A stretch of DNA of 64,000 nucleotides from an uncultured Bacteroides sp. (GTDB lineage: Bacteria; Bacteroidota; Bacteroidia; Bacteroidales; Bacteroidaceae): assembly GCA_945965395.1 (NCBI GenBank), contig CAMFND010000150.1, forward strand, positions 16,083-80,082, given 5' to 3'. The notes beneath the pieces were generated by a model that saw only the letters and a list, made by a program, of their open reading frames with translations, was not told the DNA's origin and searched no databases. The translations under genes and the position numbers were made by a program. This document shows, in pieces, positions 14,257 through 21,965 of this stretch (its first letter is position 1; every line of letters starts with the position of its first letter).

Positions 14257-15702
14257 ATGCCCGAAAACTCTTTAAAAGAAAAAACGGCCAAAGGATTGCT
14301 CTGGGGAGGAATCAACAATGGGGCCATGCAGGTGCTGAATCTGGCATTCGGCATCATTACTGCCCGTATCCTGAACGATAGTGATTACGGAATGGTAGGG
14401 ATGCTGAGCATTTTCTCACTGATAGCCGGTTCTTTACAAGAAAGCGGTTTCACCGCAGCCTTGGTCAACAAAAAGGAAATCAGTCACCAGGATTACAATG
14501 CGGTATTCTGGTTCTGTAGTGGGCTGAGCCTTACACTCTATCTTATCTTGGCCGGATGTGCACCACTGATTGCAGACTTTTATCGTAACAACGAACTGAT
14601 TCCGCTGGCACGTTACTCATTTATCGGGTTCTTTATCGCCAGCCTGGGAATTCCTCACAGTGCTTACTTATTTCGCAACCTGATGGTAAAGCAGAAAGCT
14701 TTATCCAGTATCATTGCACTGGTGGTATCAGGATGTACGGGAGTAGCAATGGCATTGTTAGGCTACTCTTACTGGGGTATTGCCACGCAAAGCATTGTAT
14801 ATGTATCTGTCATCAATCTGTGTTACCTGTATTTCTCTCCCTGGCGACCGACTCTCCAGTTTGATTTCCGACCGCTGAAAAGCATGGTCAGTTTCAGTAG
14901 CAAACTTCTGCTGACCAACATTTTCAATCACATCAACAACAACCTGTTTTCCATTATCTTAGGACGTTATTACTCAGAGCGGGAAGTCGGGCAGTTTAAT
15001 CAGGCCAACAAATGGAATTTGATGGGGCACTCTCTGATTACAGGAATGGTAAGCAGCGTAGCCCTGCCGGTATTACGCCAGGTAGCCGACGACAACGAAC
15101 GTCAGTGCCGTATTTTCCGTAAGATGCTTCGTTTCACGGCATTCATTTCTTTTCCGGTCATGCTTGGTTTGTCACTTATTGCTCCGGAAATGATTACACT
15201 GACTATCGGAAGCAAATGGCTTCCCAGTGCCTATATCCTGCAACTGCTGGCCATTGGAGGGGCTTTCCTGCCCGTAACCAGCCTTTATACCAACCTGCTT
15301 ATCAGCAAAGGGAAATCCAACTTGTTCATGTGGAATACCATTGCACAGGGAGTCAGCCAACTCGTCGTTATGTATCTGCTTTATCCTTACGGCATACAGT
15401 ACATGATTAAAGTCTACATTGCCATCAACGTAGGCTGGCTGCTGGCATGGCACTACTTTGTATGGCGTGAAATCAGACTAAGCCTTTTCCACGCCATCAA
15501 GGACGTGTTTTCATTTGGCCTCATCGCCGCCATGATCATGGCAGGAGTCCATTTCCTGACACATCCCCTCACCAACCTGTATCTGCTGATTACTGCAAAA
15601 ATCTTATTGGCAGGAATTCTTTATCCTCTGGTTATGTGGTTGAGTGGTTCAGCCACTTTCAAAGAGGCCCTGAACTATATCTTTAAAAAGAAACTATCCT
15701 AA
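14257..15702 (+). CDS. polysaccharide flippase of the MOP superfamily (Wzx/MATE-like)
   Basis: A 481-aa polytopic inner-membrane protein predicted to move lipid-linked glycan units across the inner membrane. The N-terminal GLLWGGINNGAMQVLNLAFG and the repeated hydrophobic segments (about 12-14 helices) are typical of RfbX/WzxC-type lipopolysaccharide exporters. It stands first in a run of glycosyltransferases, 6 bp before the next gene, so it likely serves an O-antigen, lipooligosaccharide or capsule made by the following genes. No polymerase (Wzy) is recognisable in the window. Confidence 0.88.
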   Translation: MPENSLKEKTAKGLLWGGINNGAMQVLNLAFGIITARILNDSDYGMVGMLSIFSLIAGSLQESGFTAALVNKKEISHQDYNAVFWFCSGLSLTLYLILAGCAPLIADFYRNNELIPLARYSFIGFFIASLGIPHSAYLFRNLMVKQKALSSIIALVVSGCTGVAMALLGYSYWGIATQSIVYVSVINLCYLYFSPWRPTLQFDFRPLKSMVSFSSKLLLTNIFNHINNNLFSIILGRYYSEREVGQFNQANKWNLMGHSLITGMVSSVALPVLRQVADDNERQCRIFRKMLRFTAFISFPVMLGLSLIAPEMITLTIGSKWLPSAYILQLLAIGGAFLPVTSLYTNLLISKGKSNLFMWNTIAQGVSQLVVMYLLYPYGIQYMIKVYIAINVGWLLAWHYFVWREIRLSLFHAIKDVFSFGLIAAMIMAGVHFLTHPLTNLYLLITAKILLAGILYPLVMWLSGSATFKEALNYIFKKKLS

Positions 15703-15708
15703 CATAAA

Positions 15709-16686
15709 ATGACCGAAAAAATGATATCCCCTACCGTAGCCGTAGTAATGTGTACCTACAATGGAGAGAAATACCTGCGTCAGCAACTGGATTCCATTCT
15801 GGCACAGACCTACCCCATTCAAGAACTGATTGTGCAGGATGACTGTTCTACCGATACCACCCTGGCCATCTTACAAGAATATGAGGCCAAAGTCCCTTTC
15901 ATGAAAGTCATTGAGAATACACATAATCTGGGATTCAATCTTAACTTCAAGACCGCCTGCATGCGGGCCACTGCCGACCTGATAGCGATTTCTGACCAGG
16001 ACGATGTCTGGATGCCTGAGAAAATACAGAAACAAGTGCAGGCTATTGGAGATTACAACCTCTGTTTTTCCGCCCATTTACGAGGAGAACGTATGGAAAC
16101 AGCTCATATTGTCAGTTCACAATATGCGCCGGAAGCTTTATTGTTTGCAGGCATCGCAGGTCATACCATGCTTGTACGCCGTGAATTCCTTCAACGAGAA
16201 GAAATCTGGGTAGACAAGTTTTTCTATGACTGGAGTATTGCCGTCAGTGCCTACCTCTGCGACCATCGAGGCATCGTCAAAGTAAACGAACCGCTTAACT
16301 GGCATCGCTCTCACGAAAATGAGGCTGCACTCAAACAAAACCTGGACTTGTTTCCTAAAAGCAAGAAAAAGCCGACTTACCAGCCTTATCTGTATGGATT
16401 CAGAAACTACCGTAAACTCCAGCAGAAACCAAACTGGAAACGGTTTTACACATTTGTGCGTGAGCATTCCGAACCCTCACTCTACCCACTGCTACATCAG
16501 ATGGCTACACTAATGCTAAAGAATGACGTGATTTCCTTGCTGAAGCTTTGCCGTCTGTGCATGAAGCACCGCCAGACAATTTATCCGGTAAAAGAGAAAG
16601 CACAAGGAGTACGAGGTATGATTCGTGGATTTTTTTATCCGTTCATCTTTTCCTATCGTTGCTCTACCTTTGATTTAAAGCAATAA
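15709..16686 (+). CDS. family 2 glycosyltransferase
   Basis: A GT-A fold inverting transferase of 325 aa. The N-terminus VAVVMCTYNGEKYLRQQLDS, the QDDCSTD nucleotide-binding block and the metal-binding DQDD motif near residue 100 are classical GT2 features, of the type that adds rhamnose or other sugars to surface glycans. Two codons separate it from the flippase gene. Sugar specificity cannot be read from sequence. Confidence 0.88.
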   Translation: MTEKMISPTVAVVMCTYNGEKYLRQQLDSILAQTYPIQELIVQDDCSTDTTLAILQEYEAKVPFMKVIENTHNLGFNLNFKTACMRATADLIAISDQDDVWMPEKIQKQVQAIGDYNLCFSAHLRGERMETAHIVSSQYAPEALLFAGIAGHTMLVRREFLQREEIWVDKFFYDWSIAVSAYLCDHRGIVKVNEPLNWHRSHENEAALKQNLDLFPKSKKKPTYQPYLYGFRNYRKLQQKPNWKRFYTFVREHSEPSLYPLLHQMATLMLKNDVISLLKLCRLCMKHRQTIYPVKEKAQGVRGMIRGFFYPFIFSYRCSTFDLKQ

Positions 16687-16722
16687 AAAATATCCTGACT
16701 ACCTAGTTTTTAACATACAAAC

Positions 16723-16753
16723 TTGGCTGAAAAAACGAGATTCACTAAGTTTG
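16723..16753 (+). promoter_or_regulatory. internal promoter before the LicD gene
   Basis: TTG (16723-16725) is separated by 20 bp from TAAGTTTG (16746-16753), a full match to the -33/-7 architecture known for Bacteroides. It lies in the 106-bp gap that splits the glycan cluster and would let the LicD gene and those after it be transcribed separately. Confidence 0.65.
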
Positions 16754-16792
16754 CAGAAAGTATAGTGAATACTGCTTAATTAAAATATTTCC

Positions 16793-17674
16793 ATGAACAC
16801 ATGCTCCAGAAAATATACCCCGCAAGAGTTGGAACAGCTGCACAAAGCTTTATATGAAATACTCGGCGAAATCGTACGCATCTGCGAGAAGCATCAGATT
16901 CCGTTCTTCGTGATTGGAGGAACAGCCATTGGTGCACTGTATGACAAAGCCATCCTTCCATGGGATGACGACATAGACATTGGAATGAAACGGGAAGATT
17001 ATAACCGCTTCCTGAAAATTGCTCCTCAGGAACTAGATTCCCGCTATTTTCTCTCATGGATAGAAACGGACCCGCATACTCCTTACTACTTTGCCAAGGT
17101 TAAAAAGAATCACACCCTTTTCGTGGAAGGACTTTTCAAGAATGTGCCTATGCATCAGGGTATTTTTGTCGATATTTTTCCTTTCGACCGCATTCCTGAC
17201 AATCGCCGGCTGATGAAAATCCAGCATGAGCTGGTCAAGTTCCTGAACTGCTGCCTGATTGGAAAAGAAGCCTGGCTCTGGAAGCATTGCCGCCCTTGTG
17301 AGATAGAAAATCCAACCAACCGGGGATTTATAGGATGTCTGGCTAACTATCTTATCGACGTACTTTTACCCAAAAAGACCATTTTCCGACTCCTGACAGG
17401 GGCACAAACGTTTTTCAATACACGAAAGACCCGCTACTTCAATAATGTCATGACCAAGACCGACCACGTGACGGAAAAAAGTCTGAACCAGTTGGAGCCG
17501 GTGAAATTCGGTCCATTAACTTTAGCAGCTCCTCAAGGACTGGAAGAGTTTCTCCAGTACAATTACCCGAAACTGCACCGCTTCAATGAAGAAGAGCAGG
17601 CTCAGGTAGTAAATCATTATCCAGAAGCATTGTCATTCGATACACTTGCTGAAAACAAAGACACCAAAAACTAA
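16793..17674 (+). CDS. LicD family phosphotransferase
   Basis: 293 aa. The LicD signature FFVIGGTAIGALYDKAILPW followed by DDDIDIGM at residues ~39-65 is a nucleotidyltransferase-like Asp cluster. LicD proteins move phosphocholine from CDP-choline, or a similar phospho-substituent, onto cell-surface glycans; related eukaryotic proteins (fukutin) transfer ribitol phosphate. The setting among glycosyltransferases supports decoration of the glycan. No choline uptake or activation genes (licA, licC) are in the window, so the transferred group is uncertain. Confidence 0.87.
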   Translation: MNTCSRKYTPQELEQLHKALYEILGEIVRICEKHQIPFFVIGGTAIGALYDKAILPWDDDIDIGMKREDYNRFLKIAPQELDSRYFLSWIETDPHTPYYFAKVKKNHTLFVEGLFKNVPMHQGIFVDIFPFDRIPDNRRLMKIQHELVKFLNCCLIGKEAWLWKHCRPCEIENPTNRGFIGCLANYLIDVLLPKKTIFRLLTGAQTFFNTRKTRYFNNVMTKTDHVTEKSLNQLEPVKFGPLTLAAPQGLEEFLQYNYPKLHRFNEEEQAQVVNHYPEALSFDTLAENKDTKN

Positions 17675-17708
17675 TGAAATAAACTTTCATTTTTAATTTT
17701 ATCACATC

Positions 17709-18770
17709 ATGAAATATTACATCCCTGTACATACCGTCCCTGTCAACTACACCGGCTATCCGCCGTCTATTGATATAGCCGTACTAATTTTATTTTTTAA
17801 TCGGCCAGAGCCCCTCGCAGCCGTATTTGAGCAGATAAAAAAGGCACGCCCCTCCAGATTATTTCTTTATCAGGATGGACCAAGAGAAGAAAAAGATATG
17901 CCTGGCATCCTGGCTTGCCGGAAGGTAGTAGATGAAATCGACTGGGAATGTGAAGTATATCAATGGTATCAGGAAAAGAATTTTGGTTGCGACCCCTCTG
18001 AGTATCTTTCCCAGAAATGGGCATTCTCTTTTGTTGACAAATGTATTGTATTGGAAGATGATGATATTCCATCATTATCATTTTTCCCATTCTGCAAGGA
18101 ATTGTTAGATAAATACGCAGATGACACACGTATCAGTATGATAACCGGTACAAACTACGATGAAATCAGTAAAGATATGCCATATGATTATTTCTTTGCT
18201 ACCACCTTCTCTATTTCCGGATGGGCCAGCTGGCGTCGCGTCATCGATCAGTGGGATGAATATTATACTTTCCTGGATGACGATTTTAACCTGCAACAAC
18301 TGAAAGACTATATCAAAGAACGAAAATATCAGAAAGAATTCATTGAATTCTGCCGACACCACCGGGAAAGCGGAAAAGCATATTACGAAACTATTTTCCA
18401 TGCAGCCATATTCTTCAACTCTGGTCTGAGCATTGTCCCGGCTAAAAACATGATCAATAACTTGGGAGCCACAGCCGGGTCTACCCATTTCGGAGGAAGT
18501 AATGACCTGCTGCCCAGAGGTTACCGGCGAATCTTCACCATGCAACGCCATGAATTGAACTTCCCGCTCAAACACCCACGATACATCATTGAGAATGTAG
18601 GATACAAGAACCGCATGTTCCGTATCATGGCATGGGGACACCCATGGATAAAAATTGGACGCTCCTTCGAAGAATTATACCTGAACCTGCGTCACGGAAA
18701 TTTCAAGAACATCGGTAAAGCATTGGCAAACCGCATTAATAAATGGTTAGGACGCAACAAATGGCGCTAA
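17709..18770 (+). CDS. glycosyltransferase, GNT-I/HlpA-like GT-A fold
   Basis: 353 aa. The N-terminal IDIAVLILFFNRPEPLAAVFE, the YQDGPREEK block and the acidic metal site CIVLEDDDIPS near residue 117 match the group annotated as hemolysin-activation HlpA-like or GNT-I-like sugar transferases, common in Bacteroidetes surface-glycan loci. No membrane segment or export signal is seen, so it is probably cytoplasmic. It continues the cluster with 12 bp to the next gene. Acceptor and donor unknown. Confidence 0.8.
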   Translation: MKYYIPVHTVPVNYTGYPPSIDIAVLILFFNRPEPLAAVFEQIKKARPSRLFLYQDGPREEKDMPGILACRKVVDEIDWECEVYQWYQEKNFGCDPSEYLSQKWAFSFVDKCIVLEDDDIPSLSFFPFCKELLDKYADDTRISMITGTNYDEISKDMPYDYFFATTFSISGWASWRRVIDQWDEYYTFLDDDFNLQQLKDYIKERKYQKEFIEFCRHHRESGKAYYETIFHAAIFFNSGLSIVPAKNMINNLGATAGSTHFGGSNDLLPRGYRRIFTMQRHELNFPLKHPRYIIENVGYKNRMFRIMAWGHPWIKIGRSFEELYLNLRHGNFKNIGKALANRINKWLGRNKWR

Positions 18771-18782
18771 TTTGGAGATAAA

Positions 18783-19859
18783 ATGAATTCAAAGCTCAAG
18801 ATTTATTTCTACCATACCCGCCTTACACGGGAAAGTTACGAAGAATGGAAAGATTTCCGGTTTCCCGGACATATTCTTTATGGTCTGCCGTTATTAGAAA
18901 AGTACGGCATCCAGTCTGTCATGCATCGGTATAAGCCTTATGTAACCCGATGGAAACTGATGCTTTATACCACAAAGGAAATACTTTTCTGCAAAGAGAA
19001 ATACGAAGTGCTTTACGGTACATCTTTCCGTGGACTGGAATTAATTATCTTCCTGCGAGCATTGGGGCTATACCGGAAACCAATTGTCGTATGGCATCAT
19101 ACGGCATTGCGTAAATCGCCCAATCGTTTGAAAGAGACTATTTCCCGTTTCTTTTACCGGGGAATTGACCACATGTTTCTCTTCAGTCGTAAACTGATTC
19201 AAGACTCCATCGCAACTCATAAAGTCCCGGAGCACAAGCTGGAACTCATTCATTGGGGACCTGATTTAGCTTTTTACGACCACTTATTGAAAGAGCTGCC
19301 CGCTGAACCACGTGAAGGTTTCATCTCCACAGGAAAAGAGAACCGTGACCTGAAAACCATGCTACAAGCTTTCTCACAAACGGATGAGAATCTGGAAGTC
19401 TTTATTGCAGAAGAATGTGGAAATCTCAACTACAAAAAGATAGCTGACAGTCTGACACTGACAGACGACATCTGCATTCACTATACCGAAGGAGTTATTC
19501 CTTATGAACTGGCCAAGAAAGTAGCCCGAAAGAAAGCCATCGTCATCTGCTGTCTGGATTTTCCTTACACGGTAGGACTAACTACATTAGTGGAAGCATA
19601 CGCTTTAGGAATACCGGTTGTTTGCTCAAAGAATCCGAACTTCGAAATTGATATAGAAAAAGAAGGTATCGGCATCGCCGTGGAATATGGAGATGTAGAA
19701 GGATGGGTGAAAGCCATCCGTTACCTGTCTACTCACCCCGAAAAGGCCGGAGAAATGGGGAAAAATGCCAGAAAGCTGGGAGAAAAACGATTCAATCTGG
19801 AAATTTTCAGTAAGGAAATTGCCCAAAGACTGTTGCACATAAGTACAAAAAACTCCTAA
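18783..19859 (+). CDS. glycosyltransferase, GT4/GT-B type
   Basis: 358 aa with two Rossmann-like halves. The C-terminal part has the GT-B donor-site pattern VGLTTLVEAYALGIPVVCS, with the Glu that contacts the nucleotide sugar, followed by a helix ending in the KRFNLEIFSKEI tail. The N-terminal part is divergent from ordinary GT4 (KIYFYHTRLTRESYEEWKDF) and only loosely matches known families. Its place between the HlpA-like gene and another GT4 gene indicates the same glycan pathway. Confidence 0.8.
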   Translation: MNSKLKIYFYHTRLTRESYEEWKDFRFPGHILYGLPLLEKYGIQSVMHRYKPYVTRWKLMLYTTKEILFCKEKYEVLYGTSFRGLELIIFLRALGLYRKPIVVWHHTALRKSPNRLKETISRFFYRGIDHMFLFSRKLIQDSIATHKVPEHKLELIHWGPDLAFYDHLLKELPAEPREGFISTGKENRDLKTMLQAFSQTDENLEVFIAEECGNLNYKKIADSLTLTDDICIHYTEGVIPYELAKKVARKKAIVICCLDFPYTVGLTTLVEAYALGIPVVCSKNPNFEIDIEKEGIGIAVEYGDVEGWVKAIRYLSTHPEKAGEMGKNARKLGEKRFNLEIFSKEIAQRLLHISTKNS

Positions 19860-19864
19860 CTTTG
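19833..19864 (+). promoter_or_regulatory. internal promoter before the GT4 gene at 19887
   Basis: TTG (19833-19835), 21 bp, then TAACTTTG (19857-19864) matches the Bacteroides consensus. The box overlaps the stop of the upstream gene and lies 22 bp before the next ATG. Confidence 0.6.
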
Positions 19865-19886
19865 CAGAAAAATTAAACTATACGCT

Positions 19887-21149
19887 ATGAGAGTACTGAT
19901 CATCAACACCGCAGAACGCATCGGAGGAGCTGCCATCGCAGCCAACCGACTGATGGAAGCTTTAAAGAACAACGGAATAAAAGCCAAGATGCTGGTCCGT
20001 AACAAGCAAACCGATCAGGTGACGGTGGTTGCCCTCAAGAAATCATGGCTCAGAATCTGGCAGTTCACCTGGGAACGAATTGTCATCTGGGCAGCCAACG
20101 GCTTCAAACGGCATAACCTTTTTGCAGTGGATATTGCCAACACAGGTACAGATATTACCTCCTTACCAGAGTTCCGTCAGGCAGATGTGATTCACCTGCA
20201 CTGGATTAACCAAGGCATGCTTTCCTTGAAAGATATCCAACGGATTCTTGCTTCCGGAAAGCCTGTGGTATGGACCATGCACGACATGTGGCCTTTCACC
20301 GGCATCTGCCATTATTCCGGAGAATGCGAGAAATATACCGCACAATGTCATGACTGTCCGCTTCTACTGAAGCCTCATCATCATGACTTGTCGGAAAAGA
20401 CGTTCCATAAAAAGCAAAAACTCTACGCTACGGCTCCCATTACGTTTATAGCTTGTAGCCGATGGTTGGAATCTATGGCACGCAGAAGCAGCCTGCTGCA
20501 AGGACACACCATTACAAATATTCCTAATGCGATTAATACCAACCTGTTCAAGCCGCGTGCCAAAAAATTCGCACGCGAGAAGCTGCATCTGCCCACCGAC
20601 AAGAAGCTTCTTTTGTTCGGCTCCATGAAGATTACGGATAAGCGTAAAGGAATAGACTACCTGATTAAGGCATGCAAACTACTGGCTCAACAGGAACCGG
20701 AATTGAGTCAGCAATTAGGAGTAGTGGTATTAGGAAGTCAGGCCGAACAGTGCAAATCTCTCTTCCCCTTCCCTATCTATCCCATGAATTACGTGAGCAA
20801 TGAAAAAGAGCTGGTAGATATATACAATGCCGTCGACCTCTACGTCACTCCTTCCTTGCAGGATAACCTACCGAATACCATTGTCGAAGCAATGGCCTGT
20901 GGCATTCCTTGTGTAGGATTTAATGTAGGAGGTATTCCGCAAATGATTGACCATTTACACAATGGCTACGTGGCCCAATATAAATCGGCTGACGACCTGG
21001 CCAACGGCATTTGCTGGACGCTGACAGAGGGAGACTACGAAACATTAAGCTCCGAAGCCTATCGCAAGGCTGTGACAACCTACTCTGAAGCAACTGTAGC
21101 CAGCCAATACATTCAAATATACAACCACATCACCGGAAAAAATGCATAA
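19887..21149 (+). CDS. family 4 glycosyltransferase
   Basis: 420 aa GT-B retaining transferase. The start RVLIINTAERIGGAAIAANRL is a standard GT4 N-terminus with the GGA loop. WTMHDMWPFTGICHY and the four nearby cysteines (CHYSGECEKYTAQCHDC) mark the WcaI/mannosyl-like subgroup common in Bacteroides. The donor-site block is NTIVEAMACGIPCVGFNVGG. The stop codon overlaps the following GT2 gene by 8 bp, indicating translational coupling. Confidence 0.9.
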   Translation: MRVLIINTAERIGGAAIAANRLMEALKNNGIKAKMLVRNKQTDQVTVVALKKSWLRIWQFTWERIVIWAANGFKRHNLFAVDIANTGTDITSLPEFRQADVIHLHWINQGMLSLKDIQRILASGKPVVWTMHDMWPFTGICHYSGECEKYTAQCHDCPLLLKPHHHDLSEKTFHKKQKLYATAPITFIACSRWLESMARRSSLLQGHTITNIPNAINTNLFKPRAKKFAREKLHLPTDKKLLLFGSMKITDKRKGIDYLIKACKLLAQQEPELSQQLGVVVLGSQAEQCKSLFPFPIYPMNYVSNEKELVDIYNAVDLYVTPSLQDNLPNTIVEAMACGIPCVGFNVGGIPQMIDHLHNGYVAQYKSADDLANGICWTLTEGDYETLSSEAYRKAVTTYSEATVASQYIQIYNHITGKNA

Positions 21150-21906
21150 CATTCATCATTTACATCCGAAGTTTTCCATCATCACGGTTACCTATAATGC
21201 CGGAGCCGTACTGGAAGACACTATTCAGAGTGTCATCACCCAGACCTACAAGAATGTGGAATACATCATCGTGGACGGAGGTTCCAAAGACAGAACTTTA
21301 CAAATCATTGAACAATACAAGGAACATATACATACCGTAATCAGTGAGCCAGATAAAGGACTGTATGATGCCATGAACAAGGGAATCAAGCTGGCCACCG
21401 GTGATTACCTTTGCTTCCTGAATGCAGGTGACGAACTGCATGAAGACGATACTCTCCAACTGATGGTGCACTCCATTACAGAGCCCACACTTCCGGATGT
21501 GCTGTATGGTGACACAGCCATTGTGGACGAAGAAGGACACTTCCTGCACATGCGCCGCCTGGCTCCTCCAGAAAACCTGAACTGGAAAAGTTTCAAGGAA
21601 GGCATGCTCGTATGTCACCAGGCTTTCTTCGCACGACGTGACCTTGTAGAGCCCTACAACCTTCATTATCGTTTTTCTGCAGACTTTGACTGGTGCATCC
21701 GAATCATGAAGAAAAGCCAGGTACTCCACCACACTCATCTGGTGCTTATCGACTACCTGAATGAAGGAATGACTACACGCAACCACAAAGCTTCCCTAAA
21801 AGAACGTTTCCGCATCATGTGCAAGCATTACGGTATGATATCTACCGTGCTGCGTCATGCCTGGTTTGTCATCCGGGCCTTGAAAACTAAAAAGCGTCCC
21901 AGTTAA
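21142..21906 (+). CDS. family 2 glycosyltransferase (WcaA-like)
   Basis: 254 aa. FSIITVTYNAGAVLEDTIQS, then IIVDGGSKDRT and the DKGLYDAMNKG block define the GT2 subgroup often found at the end of colanic-acid or O-antigen loci. NAGDEL near residue 94 is the metal-binding DXD-like site. The upstream gene overlaps its start, so the start at 21142 is well fixed. Last gene of the glycan cluster; its stop codon sits inside a terminator stem. Confidence 0.9.
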   Translation: MHNIHHLHPKFSIITVTYNAGAVLEDTIQSVITQTYKNVEYIIVDGGSKDRTLQIIEQYKEHIHTVISEPDKGLYDAMNKGIKLATGDYLCFLNAGDELHEDDTLQLMVHSITEPTLPDVLYGDTAIVDEEGHFLHMRRLAPPENLNWKSFKEGMLVCHQAFFARRDLVEPYNLHYRFSADFDWCIRIMKKSQVLHHTHLVLIDYLNEGMTTRNHKASLKERFRIMCKHYGMISTVLRHAWFVIRALKTKKRPS

Positions 21907-21933
21907 GTGGCCTGAGCCTCTTCACTGGAACGC
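21894..21933. terminator. bidirectional terminator at the end of the glycan cluster
   Basis: GCGTCCCAGTTAAG (21894-21907) pairs with CTTCACTGGAACGC (21920-21933), 12 of 14 pairs. The plus strand continues CTTTATTT and the minus strand CTTTTTAG. The left arm contains the stop codon of the GT2 gene. Confidence 0.75.
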
Positions 21934-21965
21934 CTTTATTTCTTCAGACAAACTTCCCGGCCTGT

